The notes under the pieces are model-generated. The model was not told where the DNA came from. It worked only from the letters and a program-made list of their open reading frames with translations, and did not search any database. The translations under genes and the position numbers were made by a program. Below are positions 44,138 to 51,458 of a stretch of 64,000 nucleotides of DNA, one piece after another. Position 1 is the first letter of the stretch, and each line of letters opens with the position of its first letter. Source of the stretch: Neobacillus sp. DY30 (GTDB lineage Bacteria > Bacillota > Bacilli > Bacillales > Cytobacillaceae); the NCBI RefSeq assembly GCF_030123065.1, contig NZ_CP126093.1, positions 872,001 to 936,000 on the forward strand, in the 5' to 3' direction.

Positions 44138-44938
44138 TTGCTAAACGAGAAATATACTAAATTACAGTCTATTCTCCGTGACATGGAATCAGTCGTTGTA
44201 GCATTCTCAGGTGGTGTAGATAGTACCTTTTTATTAAAAGCAGCTGTTGACACATTAGGGGAAGATCATGTCTTAGCGGTCACAGCGGATTCGGAAACCT
44301 ACCCTTCGAGCGAGCTTGAAGAGGCTAGGGAACTGGCAAAAAAAATTGGTGTTAAACACCAAGTCATAGAAACATCGGAATTAGCCATTCCTGGTTATGC
44401 AGAAAATAACAAAAATCGTTGTTACTTTTGTAAAAGTAGTTTATTCGATCATCTCATTCCAGTAATGGAAGAAAAGGGATTCCAAAATGTGATTTATGGG
44501 GTCATTGCTGATGATATGAATGAACATCGACCAGGAATGCAAGCAGCCAAGGAAAAGGGGATACGCGGCCCGCTTCTTGAGGCAAATTTGTTTAAACAGG
44601 AAATCAGAGAGCTTTCACAGCAGTTTGATTTACCTACATGGGATAAACCGTCCTTTGCCTGTTTATCTTCTAGGATTGCTTACGGTGAATATATAACAAA
44701 AGAAAAGCTGACAAAAGTTGAGCGGGCAGAAGGCTTTTTAAAAAGTCTTCGAATTCGCCAGGTACGAGTTCGGACTCATGATGAGATCGCTAGAATTGAA
44801 GTAGAGCCAAATGATATGAAAATCGTTCTAGAAAATCATGATTCCATTGTTCGGGAGCTCCAAGAGTATGGATATAAATATATTACTTTGGATTTGCTAG
44901 GATATCAGAGCGGAAGTATGAACAAGGTATTATCGTAA
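44138..44938 (+). CDS. larE: LarE: pyridinium-3,5-biscarboxylate mononucleotide sulfur transferase
   Basis: PP-loop ATPase of 266 residues. The P-loop is AFSGGVDST (about 22-30). Cysteines are Cys95 and Cys98 (NRCYFCKS) and Cys175 (KPSFACLSSR); the last aligns with the sacrificial Cys176 of the L. plantarum enzyme. LarE adds the two sulfurs of the nickel-pincer cofactor. Three cysteines in total recall the [4Fe-4S]-type LarE/TtuA enzymes, which avoid self-sacrifice. It starts with TTG after GGGGAG and ends at a perfect hairpin. Its place behind a LarA homologue confirms the pathway. Confidence 0.93.
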   Translation: MLNEKYTKLQSILRDMESVVVAFSGGVDSTFLLKAAVDTLGEDHVLAVTADSETYPSSELEEARELAKKIGVKHQVIETSELAIPGYAENNKNRCYFCKSSLFDHLIPVMEEKGFQNVIYGVIADDMNEHRPGMQAAKEKGIRGPLLEANLFKQEIRELSQQFDLPTWDKPSFACLSSRIAYGEYITKEKLTKVERAEGFLKSLRIRQVRVRTHDEIARIEVEPNDMKIVLENHDSIVRELQEYGYKYITLDLLGYQSGSMNKVLS

Positions 44939-44945
44939 TAATAGA

Positions 44946-44977
44946 AGAAGGCTTTGGAAATTTCCAAAGCCTTTTCT
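44946..44977 (+). terminator. Terminator after larE
   Basis: A perfect palindrome AAGGCTTTGGAAA / TTTCCAAAGCCTT, then TTC. Confidence 0.8.
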
Positions 44978-45021
44978 AACATAAATGACAACATTGATCG
45001 TTGAAAAGGAAGATGAAACAT

Positions 45022-46494
45022 ATGTCAAGAGAGTTCGTAATGGGACTAGATATTGGGACTACCAGTGTAAAAGCGTGTATATTTGATATAACCGGAAAAC
45101 TTATAGCGGAAACGGAGAAAATGAACAGCTTTCATTATCCAGAGCCAGGCTGGTCTGAACAAGACCCAGTTGAAATCGAACGGTCTGCAGTGGCAGCAAT
45201 TAAGGAAGTCATTGAAAAAGCTGCCATTGGTAAAGATGAGTTAATAGCACTTGGGTTTTCCGCTGCCATGCATTCACTTCTTTGTGTGGATGAAAAGGGC
45301 AGCCCGATTTCTCCAGCGCTAATTTGGGCAGACGGGAGAAGCTTTCCTCAGGCTGAAGCTATTAAAGGGACGATTGGAAGCAGCGTTTACGCAAAAACAG
45401 GAACACCTATACACCCTATGACTCCATTTAATAAGCTTTTATGGATGAAAGAAACTAACTATCAGCCTTATAAGGAAGCAGCGTACTTTATGTCCATTAA
45501 GGAATATTTACTGCAATGCTGGTTTGGTCAAAGAGTGATTGATTATTCAATGGCTTCTGCTACAGGCTTATTTAATCCTGCTTCGTTGGATTGGGAGCCT
45601 GAATTACTAGAATTGACTGGGATTACTAGGGATCAGCTTTCTGAAATAGTGCCGCCTACTTGCGTGTTGTCCGGTATTAATAGAGAAATTGCCGATGAAA
45701 TGGGAATTAGTCCGGAAATGCCATTTGTTATGGGTGCGGCGGACGGCCAATTGGCAAACTTAGGAATTGGCGCGATTTTGCCCGGTGAAGTGGCCGTTTC
45801 CGTTGGGACAAGCGGCGCAATCAGGCAAATCAATAAAGGGGTAAAAATTGATGAAAATCAAGAAACTTTTTGTTACTCCTTTACAGCAGATTCAACGATT
45901 GTAGGCGGCCCGACGAATAATGGCGGTATCGTCTTACAATGGTTAAAAGATCTACTAAACGACCAAAGGGACTTTTCTGATTTCTTAGGGGATGCAGAAA
46001 AGGTTGCTCCTGGTGCAGAAGGAATTCTATTCCTGCCTTATTTAAATGGGGAAAGAGCACCGGTATGGAACCAGAAGGCTAGAGGTAATTTTTATGGGGT
46101 TTCGATTACCCATAAAAAAGAACATTTTATCCGGGCTGTCCTTGAAGGGATTACCTTTAATCTCTATCAAATCGGCAAAGCGCTGGAAAGGTTAGCGGGC
46201 GAGCCGGAAAAAATCTATGTAAACGGCGGGTTGGCGAGATCTCCACTTTGGCTGCAAATGATGGCTGACATCTTTGAAGCAGAGATTTACGTATCGGAAA
46301 GCCATCACAGTGCTGCATGGGGAGCAGCTTGGACCGCTTTAGTAGGCGTTGGTAAAGTAGATTCTTTTGAAGATATTAAAAAGAATATCCCGATGGGTGA
46401 ACCAGTTCTGCCAAATAAAGAAAACAGTATCGTGTATAAGGCGCTTTATGAAAACTATGAGAAGCTGGCTAGGGATATGGTGAAGTATTTCTAA
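45022..46494 (+). CDS. gntK: Gluconate kinase (FGGY family)
   Basis: FGGY carbohydrate kinase of 490 residues. The N-terminal ATPase motif is GLDIGTTSVKACIFD. Gluconokinase-like blocks are GFSAAMHSLL and TGTPIHPMTPFNKLLWMKE. The ATP site is GTSGAIRQ, and the C-terminal VNGGLARSPLWLQMMADIF is present. It phosphorylates D-gluconate to 6-phosphogluconate, the substrate of the 6PGDH at 31795-33207. It has no gluconate permease next to it, unlike the B. subtilis gnt operon, which suggests internally produced gluconate. The ATG at 45022 has AAGGAAG 9 bases upstream; the TTG at 45001 does not. Confidence 0.88.
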   Translation: MSREFVMGLDIGTTSVKACIFDITGKLIAETEKMNSFHYPEPGWSEQDPVEIERSAVAAIKEVIEKAAIGKDELIALGFSAAMHSLLCVDEKGSPISPALIWADGRSFPQAEAIKGTIGSSVYAKTGTPIHPMTPFNKLLWMKETNYQPYKEAAYFMSIKEYLLQCWFGQRVIDYSMASATGLFNPASLDWEPELLELTGITRDQLSEIVPPTCVLSGINREIADEMGISPEMPFVMGAADGQLANLGIGAILPGEVAVSVGTSGAIRQINKGVKIDENQETFCYSFTADSTIVGGPTNNGGIVLQWLKDLLNDQRDFSDFLGDAEKVAPGAEGILFLPYLNGERAPVWNQKARGNFYGVSITHKKEHFIRAVLEGITFNLYQIGKALERLAGEPEKIYVNGGLARSPLWLQMMADIFEAEIYVSESHHSAAWGAAWTALVGVGKVDSFEDIKKNIPMGEPVLPNKENSIVYKALYENYEKLARDMVKYF

Positions 46495-46528
46495 ATGAAC
46501 GTTACTGTTAAAAACTTTTAAGGACAAA

Positions 46529-46740
46529 TCTCTTATCTCGTGGTAGAGATTAGTCCTTAATAAGGGGTCTTGAGGACAAAACGTGTTGTGCGGTCCTGGA
46601 GATTAGTCCTTAATAAGGGGTCTTGAGGACAAAACGTGTTACGAGAGACTAGAGATTAGTCCTTAATGAGGCGTCTTGAGGACAGATCGTGTTTTGAGGG
46701 ACTAGGGATTAGTCCTTAATAAGGGGTCTTGAGGACTAAT
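46529..46740. repeat. 53-bp tandem repeat array C1 (4 units)
   Basis: AAGGGGTCTTGAGGAC (or a close variant) begins at 46562, 46615, 46668 and 46721, 53 bp apart. Units contain GATTAGTCCTTAATAAGG and GACAAAACG. It lies between gntK and larB. Confidence 0.9.
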
Positions 46741-46749
46741 CTCGCTGCC

Positions 46750-46990
46750 GCCCCAAAAGATTTGTCCTTCATTCAAGCGATGAAAGACAAATTTCATCAG
46801 GGGACCAAAAGATTTGTCCTTCATCAAGGCGATGAAAGACAAAACGCATCAAGGCCCCAAAAGATTTGTCCTTCACCCAGGCGATGAAAGACAAAACGCA
46901 GCAAAGAAGCAAAAGATTTGTCCTTCGTCTAGGCAATGAAAGACAAAACTCATCAAGACCCCAAAAGATTTGTCCTTCATCAAGGCTAAT
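46750..46990. repeat. 52-bp tandem palindromic repeat array C2 (5 units)
   Basis: AAAAGATTTGTCCTTCA begins at 46755, 46807, 46859, 46911 and 46963, exactly 52 bp apart. Each full unit has an inverted repeat TTTGTC-TTCAT / ATGAA-GACAAA. Its sequence is related to array C1 (GATT-GTCCTT-AT-AAGG, GACAAAACG). The frame that runs from here into larB is not coding. Confidence 0.9.
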
Positions 46991-47027
46991 GTATAGAATC
47001 ACACTAGAGTTAAAAGGGGGGAATCAT

Positions 47028-47798
47028 GTGCTTGAGGATATTCTAAAACAAGTTCAAAAAGGAACCCTCAGTATTGCGGAAGCGAAAGATCAATTGGCTA
47101 CGTTTGAGAATTTGGGATTTGCAAAGGTTGACCACCATCGAAAGAAACGACAGGGCTTTCCAGAAGTCGTCTATGGCGAAGGGAAAACTGCTGAACAAAT
47201 TATCTCCATTATCACAGCATTAAGAGCAAGAAACAATCAGGTTATGGTAACAAGAATTTCAGAAGAGAAAGCTGCAATCGTACAACAGGCTTGTCCTGAG
47301 TTCACTTATCATGAAATCGCTCGGATTCTTTATTGGAAAGACCAAAATAATCCACTAGAGAACAAACAGGGATATATTGCCGTTGTTGCTGCAGGTACCT
47401 CTGATTTACGGATTGCTGAAGAAGCGGCGGTTACTGCAGAAGTTATGGGAAGTAAGGTCCATCGTATTTATGATGTTGGCGTAGCTGGAATCCATCGTCT
47501 ATTAAATCATGCAGAAGAAATTCAAAAGGCGACAGTGTCTGTAGTGGTAGCTGGGATGGAAGGAGCACTGCCGAGTGTGGTTGGCGGACTTGTTTCTCAT
47601 CCTGTCATAGCGGTCCCAACAAGTGTCGGCTATGGGGCTAACTTTAATGGGTTATCAGCTTTACTGACGATGCTGAATTCATGCGCGTCTGGAATTAGTG
47701 TTGTTAATATTGATAATGGTTTTGGCGGAGGATATAACGCCGTATTAATTCATCAACTTGCACAAAAAGGGGAAAGAAATGAAGACACTTTACTTTGA
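47028..47798 (+). CDS. larB: LarB: nickel-pincer cofactor biosynthesis carboxylase/hydrolase
   Basis: Protein of 256 residues with an N-terminal LarB-specific helix region (LKQVQKGTLSIAEAKDQLA) and a PurE-like domain containing VAAGTSDLRIAEEAA, VVAGMEGALPSVVGGL and SVGYGANFNG. LarB carboxylates and hydrolyses nicotinic acid adenine dinucleotide to pyridinium-3,5-biscarboxylic acid mononucleotide, the first cofactor step. The GTG start at 47028 follows AAAAGGGGGG; the longer frame enters the repeat array. It overlaps larC1 by 20 bases. Confidence 0.94.
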   Translation: MLEDILKQVQKGTLSIAEAKDQLATFENLGFAKVDHHRKKRQGFPEVVYGEGKTAEQIISIITALRARNNQVMVTRISEEKAAIVQQACPEFTYHEIARILYWKDQNNPLENKQGYIAVVAAGTSDLRIAEEAAVTAEVMGSKVHRIYDVGVAGIHRLLNHAEEIQKATVSVVVAGMEGALPSVVGGLVSHPVIAVPTSVGYGANFNGLSALLTMLNSCASGISVVNIDNGFGGGYNAVLIHQLAQKGERNEDTLL

Positions 47799-48795
47799 TT
47801 GTTTTTCAGGAGTAAGCGGGGATATGGTGATTGGAGCGCTTATAGACGCAGGTGCTGACCCAGTCAAACTGGTAGAAGAATTAAAAAAGCTAAATATTGA
47901 AGATGAATATGAATTGACATGGAAAAAGGTCGTAAAGAATGGGATTACGAGTACAAAGTTTGATGTGGTGCTAAAAAACCAACACCATCATCATCATGAC
48001 CATGACCATGGACACGCGCATACGCACGATCATGACCACGACCATGACCATGGACACGCACATACGCACGATCACACTCACGGCCATGATCACGGACACG
48101 CACATACACACGATCACACTCATGATGATGACCATGGACAAGTGCATACACACGATCACACTCATGATCATGATAACGGACACACGCATACGCATGATCA
48201 CACCCACACCCATGATCACCATCATGAGCATGAACACGTACATACACATCATCATCATGATCATGACCATGATCACCACCATCATGACCATCGATCATAT
48301 AAAGATATTGTACTTTTAATTGAAGAAGCTGATTTTTCTCAACAAGTAAAAGATATTGCTTTAAGGATTTTTAAAAAAATTGCTGAAGCAGAAGGGCTTA
48401 TTCATGGAGTTCCTTTGGAGAAGGTTCATTTTCACGAGGTGGGTGCGGTAGATTCAATCATTGATATTATTGGGACTGCCATTCTAATTGATCAATTAGG
48501 AGTATCGATGATTAAATCATCGCCAATTCCTGTGGGTACTGGGAAAATTCGTATCGATCACGGAATCTATCCAGTCCCAGCACCGGCAACACTCGAGATT
48601 TTAAAAGGAGTCCCGATTGAACATTCAGAGGTGAGATTTGAGCTTACCACGCCAACTGGTGCAGCTATCGTGGCTGTATTGGCAGAGGAATTTACCTCTA
48701 TTCCATCCATGAAAGTAATTTCGATTGGATATGGAGCAGGGACGAAAACGTTCAAAGATCATCCAAATGTTGTTCGTGTCATTATTGGTGAATAA
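47779..48795 (+). CDS. larC1: LarC1: N-terminal part of nickel insertase, with very long His-rich insert
   Basis: Protein of 338 residues. N-terminal LarC motif LYFDCFSGVSGDMVIGALID, then a histidine/aspartate region from about residue 69 to 171 in which more than half the residues are histidine. The conserved HFHEVGAVDSIIDIIG and the GTGKIRIDHGIYPVPAPATLEIL block follow. LarC inserts nickel into the pincer nucleotide in a CTP-dependent way. His-rich segments of LarC probably bind nickel; this one is unusually long. The protein stops before the C-terminal domain, which is encoded separately downstream. The ATG at 47779 has AAAAGGGG upstream. Confidence 0.92.
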   Translation: MKTLYFDCFSGVSGDMVIGALIDAGADPVKLVEELKKLNIEDEYELTWKKVVKNGITSTKFDVVLKNQHHHHHDHDHGHAHTHDHDHDHDHGHAHTHDHTHGHDHGHAHTHDHTHDDDHGQVHTHDHTHDHDNGHTHTHDHTHTHDHHHEHEHVHTHHHHDHDHDHHHHDHRSYKDIVLLIEEADFSQQVKDIALRIFKKIAEAEGLIHGVPLEKVHFHEVGAVDSIIDIIGTAILIDQLGVSMIKSSPIPVGTGKIRIDHGIYPVPAPATLEILKGVPIEHSEVRFELTTPTGAAIVAVLAEEFTSIPSMKVISIGYGAGTKTFKDHPNVVRVIIGE

Positions 48796-48854
48796 CTGCT
48801 TTATGAAAAAATAACTAGAGATCTAATCTCTGCCATATTGAGAGGAGTATACCA

Positions 48855-49322
48855 ATGAGTCCTCATCCTCCTAATTTTGAACACATAGATGATCAGATGA
48901 TTAAAATGGAAGTTAACCTGGACAATATTCCTGGAGAATGGCTGGGGTATGTAATGGATTTGCTCTTTGAAGCGGGGGCAAATGATGTTTTTTATACCCC
49001 GATATATATGAAGAAAAACAGACCAGGTATCTTACTTCAGCTGCTATGCTCTGTTGAAAAAGTTAATATAATGAAGGAAATACTTTTTAAAGAAACAACC
49101 ACACTGGGTGTGCGTTATTATCCTTTAACTGTTCACCGGTTAGAAAGAGTATTCAAGAAAGTTGAAACTGAGTGGGGACCTGTGACTGTAAAAGAAGGAA
49201 TCCTGAATGGGGAAGTCGTGCAGCGGGCACCAGAGTATGAAGAGTGTAAAAGCCTTGCGCAACTCCACGATATCCCTCTAAAAAAGGTCTATGAGCAAGT
49301 TTGGAAAAAAACCGACACTTAA
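48855..49322 (+). CDS. larC2: LarC2: C-terminal domain of nickel insertase as separate gene
   Basis: Protein of 155 residues corresponding to the C-terminal half of LarC (DUF111): MEVNLDNIPGEWLGYVMDLLFEAGANDVFYTPIYMKKNRPG and LGVRYYPLTVHRLER. In L. plantarum this domain is fused to LarC1 by programmed frameshifting; here a stop and a 59-base gap with its own ribosome site (GAGAGGAG) separate them. It would act with LarC1 in nickel insertion. A perfect terminator ends the larB-larC1-larC2 operon. Confidence 0.9.
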   Translation: MSPHPPNFEHIDDQMIKMEVNLDNIPGEWLGYVMDLLFEAGANDVFYTPIYMKKNRPGILLQLLCSVEKVNIMKEILFKETTTLGVRYYPLTVHRLERVFKKVETEWGPVTVKEGILNGEVVQRAPEYEECKSLAQLHDIPLKKVYEQVWKKTDT

Positions 49323-49330
49323 CAATGAAC

Positions 49331-49364
49331 AAAAGGCTGTCCCAATATATCGGGACAGCCTTTT
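49331..49364 (+). terminator. Terminator after larC2
   Basis: The 13-bp stem AAAAGGCTGTCCC / GGGACAGCCTTTT with an 8-base loop. Confidence 0.85.
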
Positions 49365-49415
49365 AGCGTCAGTTTTGCTTATCAATTCTAAAGGATATCC
49401 TCCTATCAGCTCATA

Positions 49416-49480
49416 TTGACGCTACTAAAGGTGGATGTTAAACTTTAATTAATAATTAATTAGTTTATTGAACTAACAAA
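49416..49480 (+). promoter_or_regulatory. TRAP promoter with ROK operator
   Basis: TTGACG (49416-49421), 17-bp spacer, TAAACT (49439-49444). The operator at 49456-49480 has left half TTAATTAGTTTA and right half matching at 9 of 12, the most diverged right half of the set. Confidence 0.6.
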
Positions 49481-49583
49481 AAATGAAAAGGCTTTCTGAA
49501 ATATTCTAAACCTAAAAAAATCACAAATTTTTCTAAAAAAACAATATTTAAAAACATTCTCCCGATTCGTAAAATGATAGGTA

Positions 49584-49597
49584 AGTAAACGGTTTCA
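49584..49597 (+). promoter_or_regulatory. cre-like site upstream of the TRAP operon
   Basis: AGTAAACGGTTTCA differs from the cre consensus only at the first base. It lies 20 bases before the dctQ start in the leader, fitting a CcpA roadblock. Confidence 0.5.
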
Positions 49598-49616
49598 ATA
49601 AAAAGGGGGGATTTAC

Positions 49617-50114
49617 TTGGAGTATATAAAAAAGGTGTTCAAAGCTATAGACTCTATTTTCGAAAAATTCACTTTACTATTTTTAACAGCGTTAATATTT
49701 GTTGTGACAACACAGGTAATGACGCGGAAATTATTTAACTTTGTATTCTTTTGGTCCGAAGAAATTACACTGTTACTGCTGGCTTGGTTTGCATTTATGG
49801 CCATTGCGATAGGGTTTAGGGAGTATATTCATTTAGGTATCGATTCTTTTACCAACCTGTTTCCAAAATCTTCTAATAAAGTCCTGGATAAAATCATTAG
49901 TGCTTCTATTTTTGCTTTTGGATTATACCTTGTAGTTCAGGGATGGGAGTTTACATTGTTGACGGCGGAATCGACACTTCCAGCAACAAAACTTCCCAGC
50001 AGTATCACATATTTGGCTATGCCAGTCACCGGTGTTATGATTTGCGGTTACTCACTCCTGCAATTCTTTAATATTAACACAACTAGACATAAGGATTTGG
50101 AGGAGGGTATGTAA
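49617..50114 (+). CDS. dctQ: TRAP transporter small membrane subunit (DctQ)
   Basis: Protein of 165 residues with four membrane helices and the DctQ signature FFWSEEITLLLLAWFAFMAIAIGFREYIHLGIDSF. It links the binding protein to the large channel subunit in a sodium-driven, binding-protein-dependent importer. It starts with TTG preceded by AAAGGGGGG. The dctM gene begins immediately after its stop and dctP follows. Because of the ROK operator, uronate is the probable substrate. Confidence 0.9.
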   Translation: MEYIKKVFKAIDSIFEKFTLLFLTALIFVVTTQVMTRKLFNFVFFWSEEITLLLLAWFAFMAIAIGFREYIHLGIDSFTNLFPKSSNKVLDKIISASIFAFGLYLVVQGWEFTLLTAESTLPATKLPSSITYLAMPVTGVMICGYSLLQFFNINTTRHKDLEEGM

Positions 50115-51410
50115 ATGGATACAAATACAATCGGAATTATTATCTTACTTTCAAGCTTTGTTATTCTCGTCCTGCTTCGTTTTCCGATTGCTCTTACGCT
50201 TGTGGCCTCGTCCTTGCTAACAGTAATCTATATGAAAATTCCGCTGCCGGTGATAGGTCAGCAAATGGTTCAAGGAATGAACTCCTTTTCCTTGCTTGCT
50301 ATCCCATTCTTCATCCTAACGGGACAAATAATGAGCGAGGGTGGATTAGCTCTGAGAATTGTAAATTTTGCGAGTTTACTAGTAGGTAGAATACGAGGCG
50401 GACTTGCAATGGTAAATAGTGTGGCTGCCTTGTTTTTTGGAAACATCTCAGGTTCTGCAGTCGCAGACGTTTCGTCTGTCGGATCTGTTATGATTCCAAT
50501 GATGAAAAAGAAGGGTTACGAAGCAGATTATGCTGTTGGTGTAACCATTGCTTCTGCTATCCAAGGTGTAGTAGTACCTCCGAGTCATAATCTTGTTCTC
50601 TACTCTTTAGCAGCCGGGGGCGTATCAATCGCAAGTCTTTTTATGGCAGGTATCGTACCTGGGATCATTATGTTAATTTCGCTTATGATTACAGGCTATA
50701 TTATTGCTAGAAAACGAGGATATCAGAAAGCAGATCCAGTGCCAAAATCACAGATCGGCGGTATTCTCTTACACGGTCTTTTATCATTAAGTCCTGCTGT
50801 TATTATCTTAGGTGGTATCATGAGCGGCTGGTTTACGGCCACCGAGTCAGGTGCGTTAGCGTGCTTATATTCTTTTATTCTAGCATTCATCGTTTATAGA
50901 GAAGCACCTGTATCAAGTATTTGGAAAATACTCACAAGAACAATGAGAACGGTTTCGATGGTATTTTTCTTAATTGCAGCATCGGCATCCTTTGGATGGA
51001 TACTTGCTTATTTGCAGATTCCTGCTATGGTAACCGACTTGTTCTTAAGTATTTCAGATAATCCGCTTATCATTTTATTAATTATCAATATCTTACTGCT
51101 GCTTCTTGGTGCACCAATGGACATGGCACCAATGATATTAATTATGACACCGATTCTTCTGCCAGTAGTAACGAGTTTTGGTATGGATCCTGTCCATTTC
51201 GGGATTGTCTTAATCCTAAATGCAGGAATTGGTTTATTAACGCCGCCTGTTGGAACCGTTTTATTTGTCGGATGTGCGATAGGAAAGGTCTCGATTCAGC
51301 AGGGTACAAAAGCCATGATGCCATTTTTCTATGCATTATTAATTGTTCTGTTAATTATCACCTATATACCAGAGGTAGTTATGTGGCTGCCGAATATGTT
51401 AGCTAAGTAA
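50115..51410 (+). CDS. dctM: TRAP transporter large membrane subunit (DctM)
   Basis: Protein of 431 residues with 11-12 membrane segments. DctM family blocks are GQQMVQGMNSFSLLAIPFFILTGQIM, FFGNISGSAVADVSSVGSVMIPMM, PPSHNLVLYSLAAGG and MDMAPMILIMTPILLPV. It forms the sodium-coupled channel of the importer. It directly abuts dctQ (start next base after the stop). Confidence 0.95.
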   Translation: MDTNTIGIIILLSSFVILVLLRFPIALTLVASSLLTVIYMKIPLPVIGQQMVQGMNSFSLLAIPFFILTGQIMSEGGLALRIVNFASLLVGRIRGGLAMVNSVAALFFGNISGSAVADVSSVGSVMIPMMKKKGYEADYAVGVTIASAIQGVVVPPSHNLVLYSLAAGGVSIASLFMAGIVPGIIMLISLMITGYIIARKRGYQKADPVPKSQIGGILLHGLLSLSPAVIILGGIMSGWFTATESGALACLYSFILAFIVYREAPVSSIWKILTRTMRTVSMVFFLIAASASFGWILAYLQIPAMVTDLFLSISDNPLIILLIINILLLLLGAPMDMAPMILIMTPILLPVVTSFGMDPVHFGIVLILNAGIGLLTPPVGTVLFVGCAIGKVSIQQGTKAMMPFFYALLIVLLIITYIPEVVMWLPNMLAK

Positions 51411-51458
51411 TCTGGTTTAAGGTGAAGATTATATAAAAAAATTTAAGGGGTGTTGATT

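Noticed and set aside
46866..47027. N-terminal 54-residue extension of LarB
   Set aside because: It encodes the 52-bp repeat array; the GTG at 47028 has a strong ribosome site and gives the normal LarB length.
47945..48319. Long Val/Met/Arg-rich frames antisense to, or out of frame with, the His-rich part of larC1
   Set aside because: They are shadows of the CAT/CAC repeat in larC1; no ribosome sites and extreme composition.
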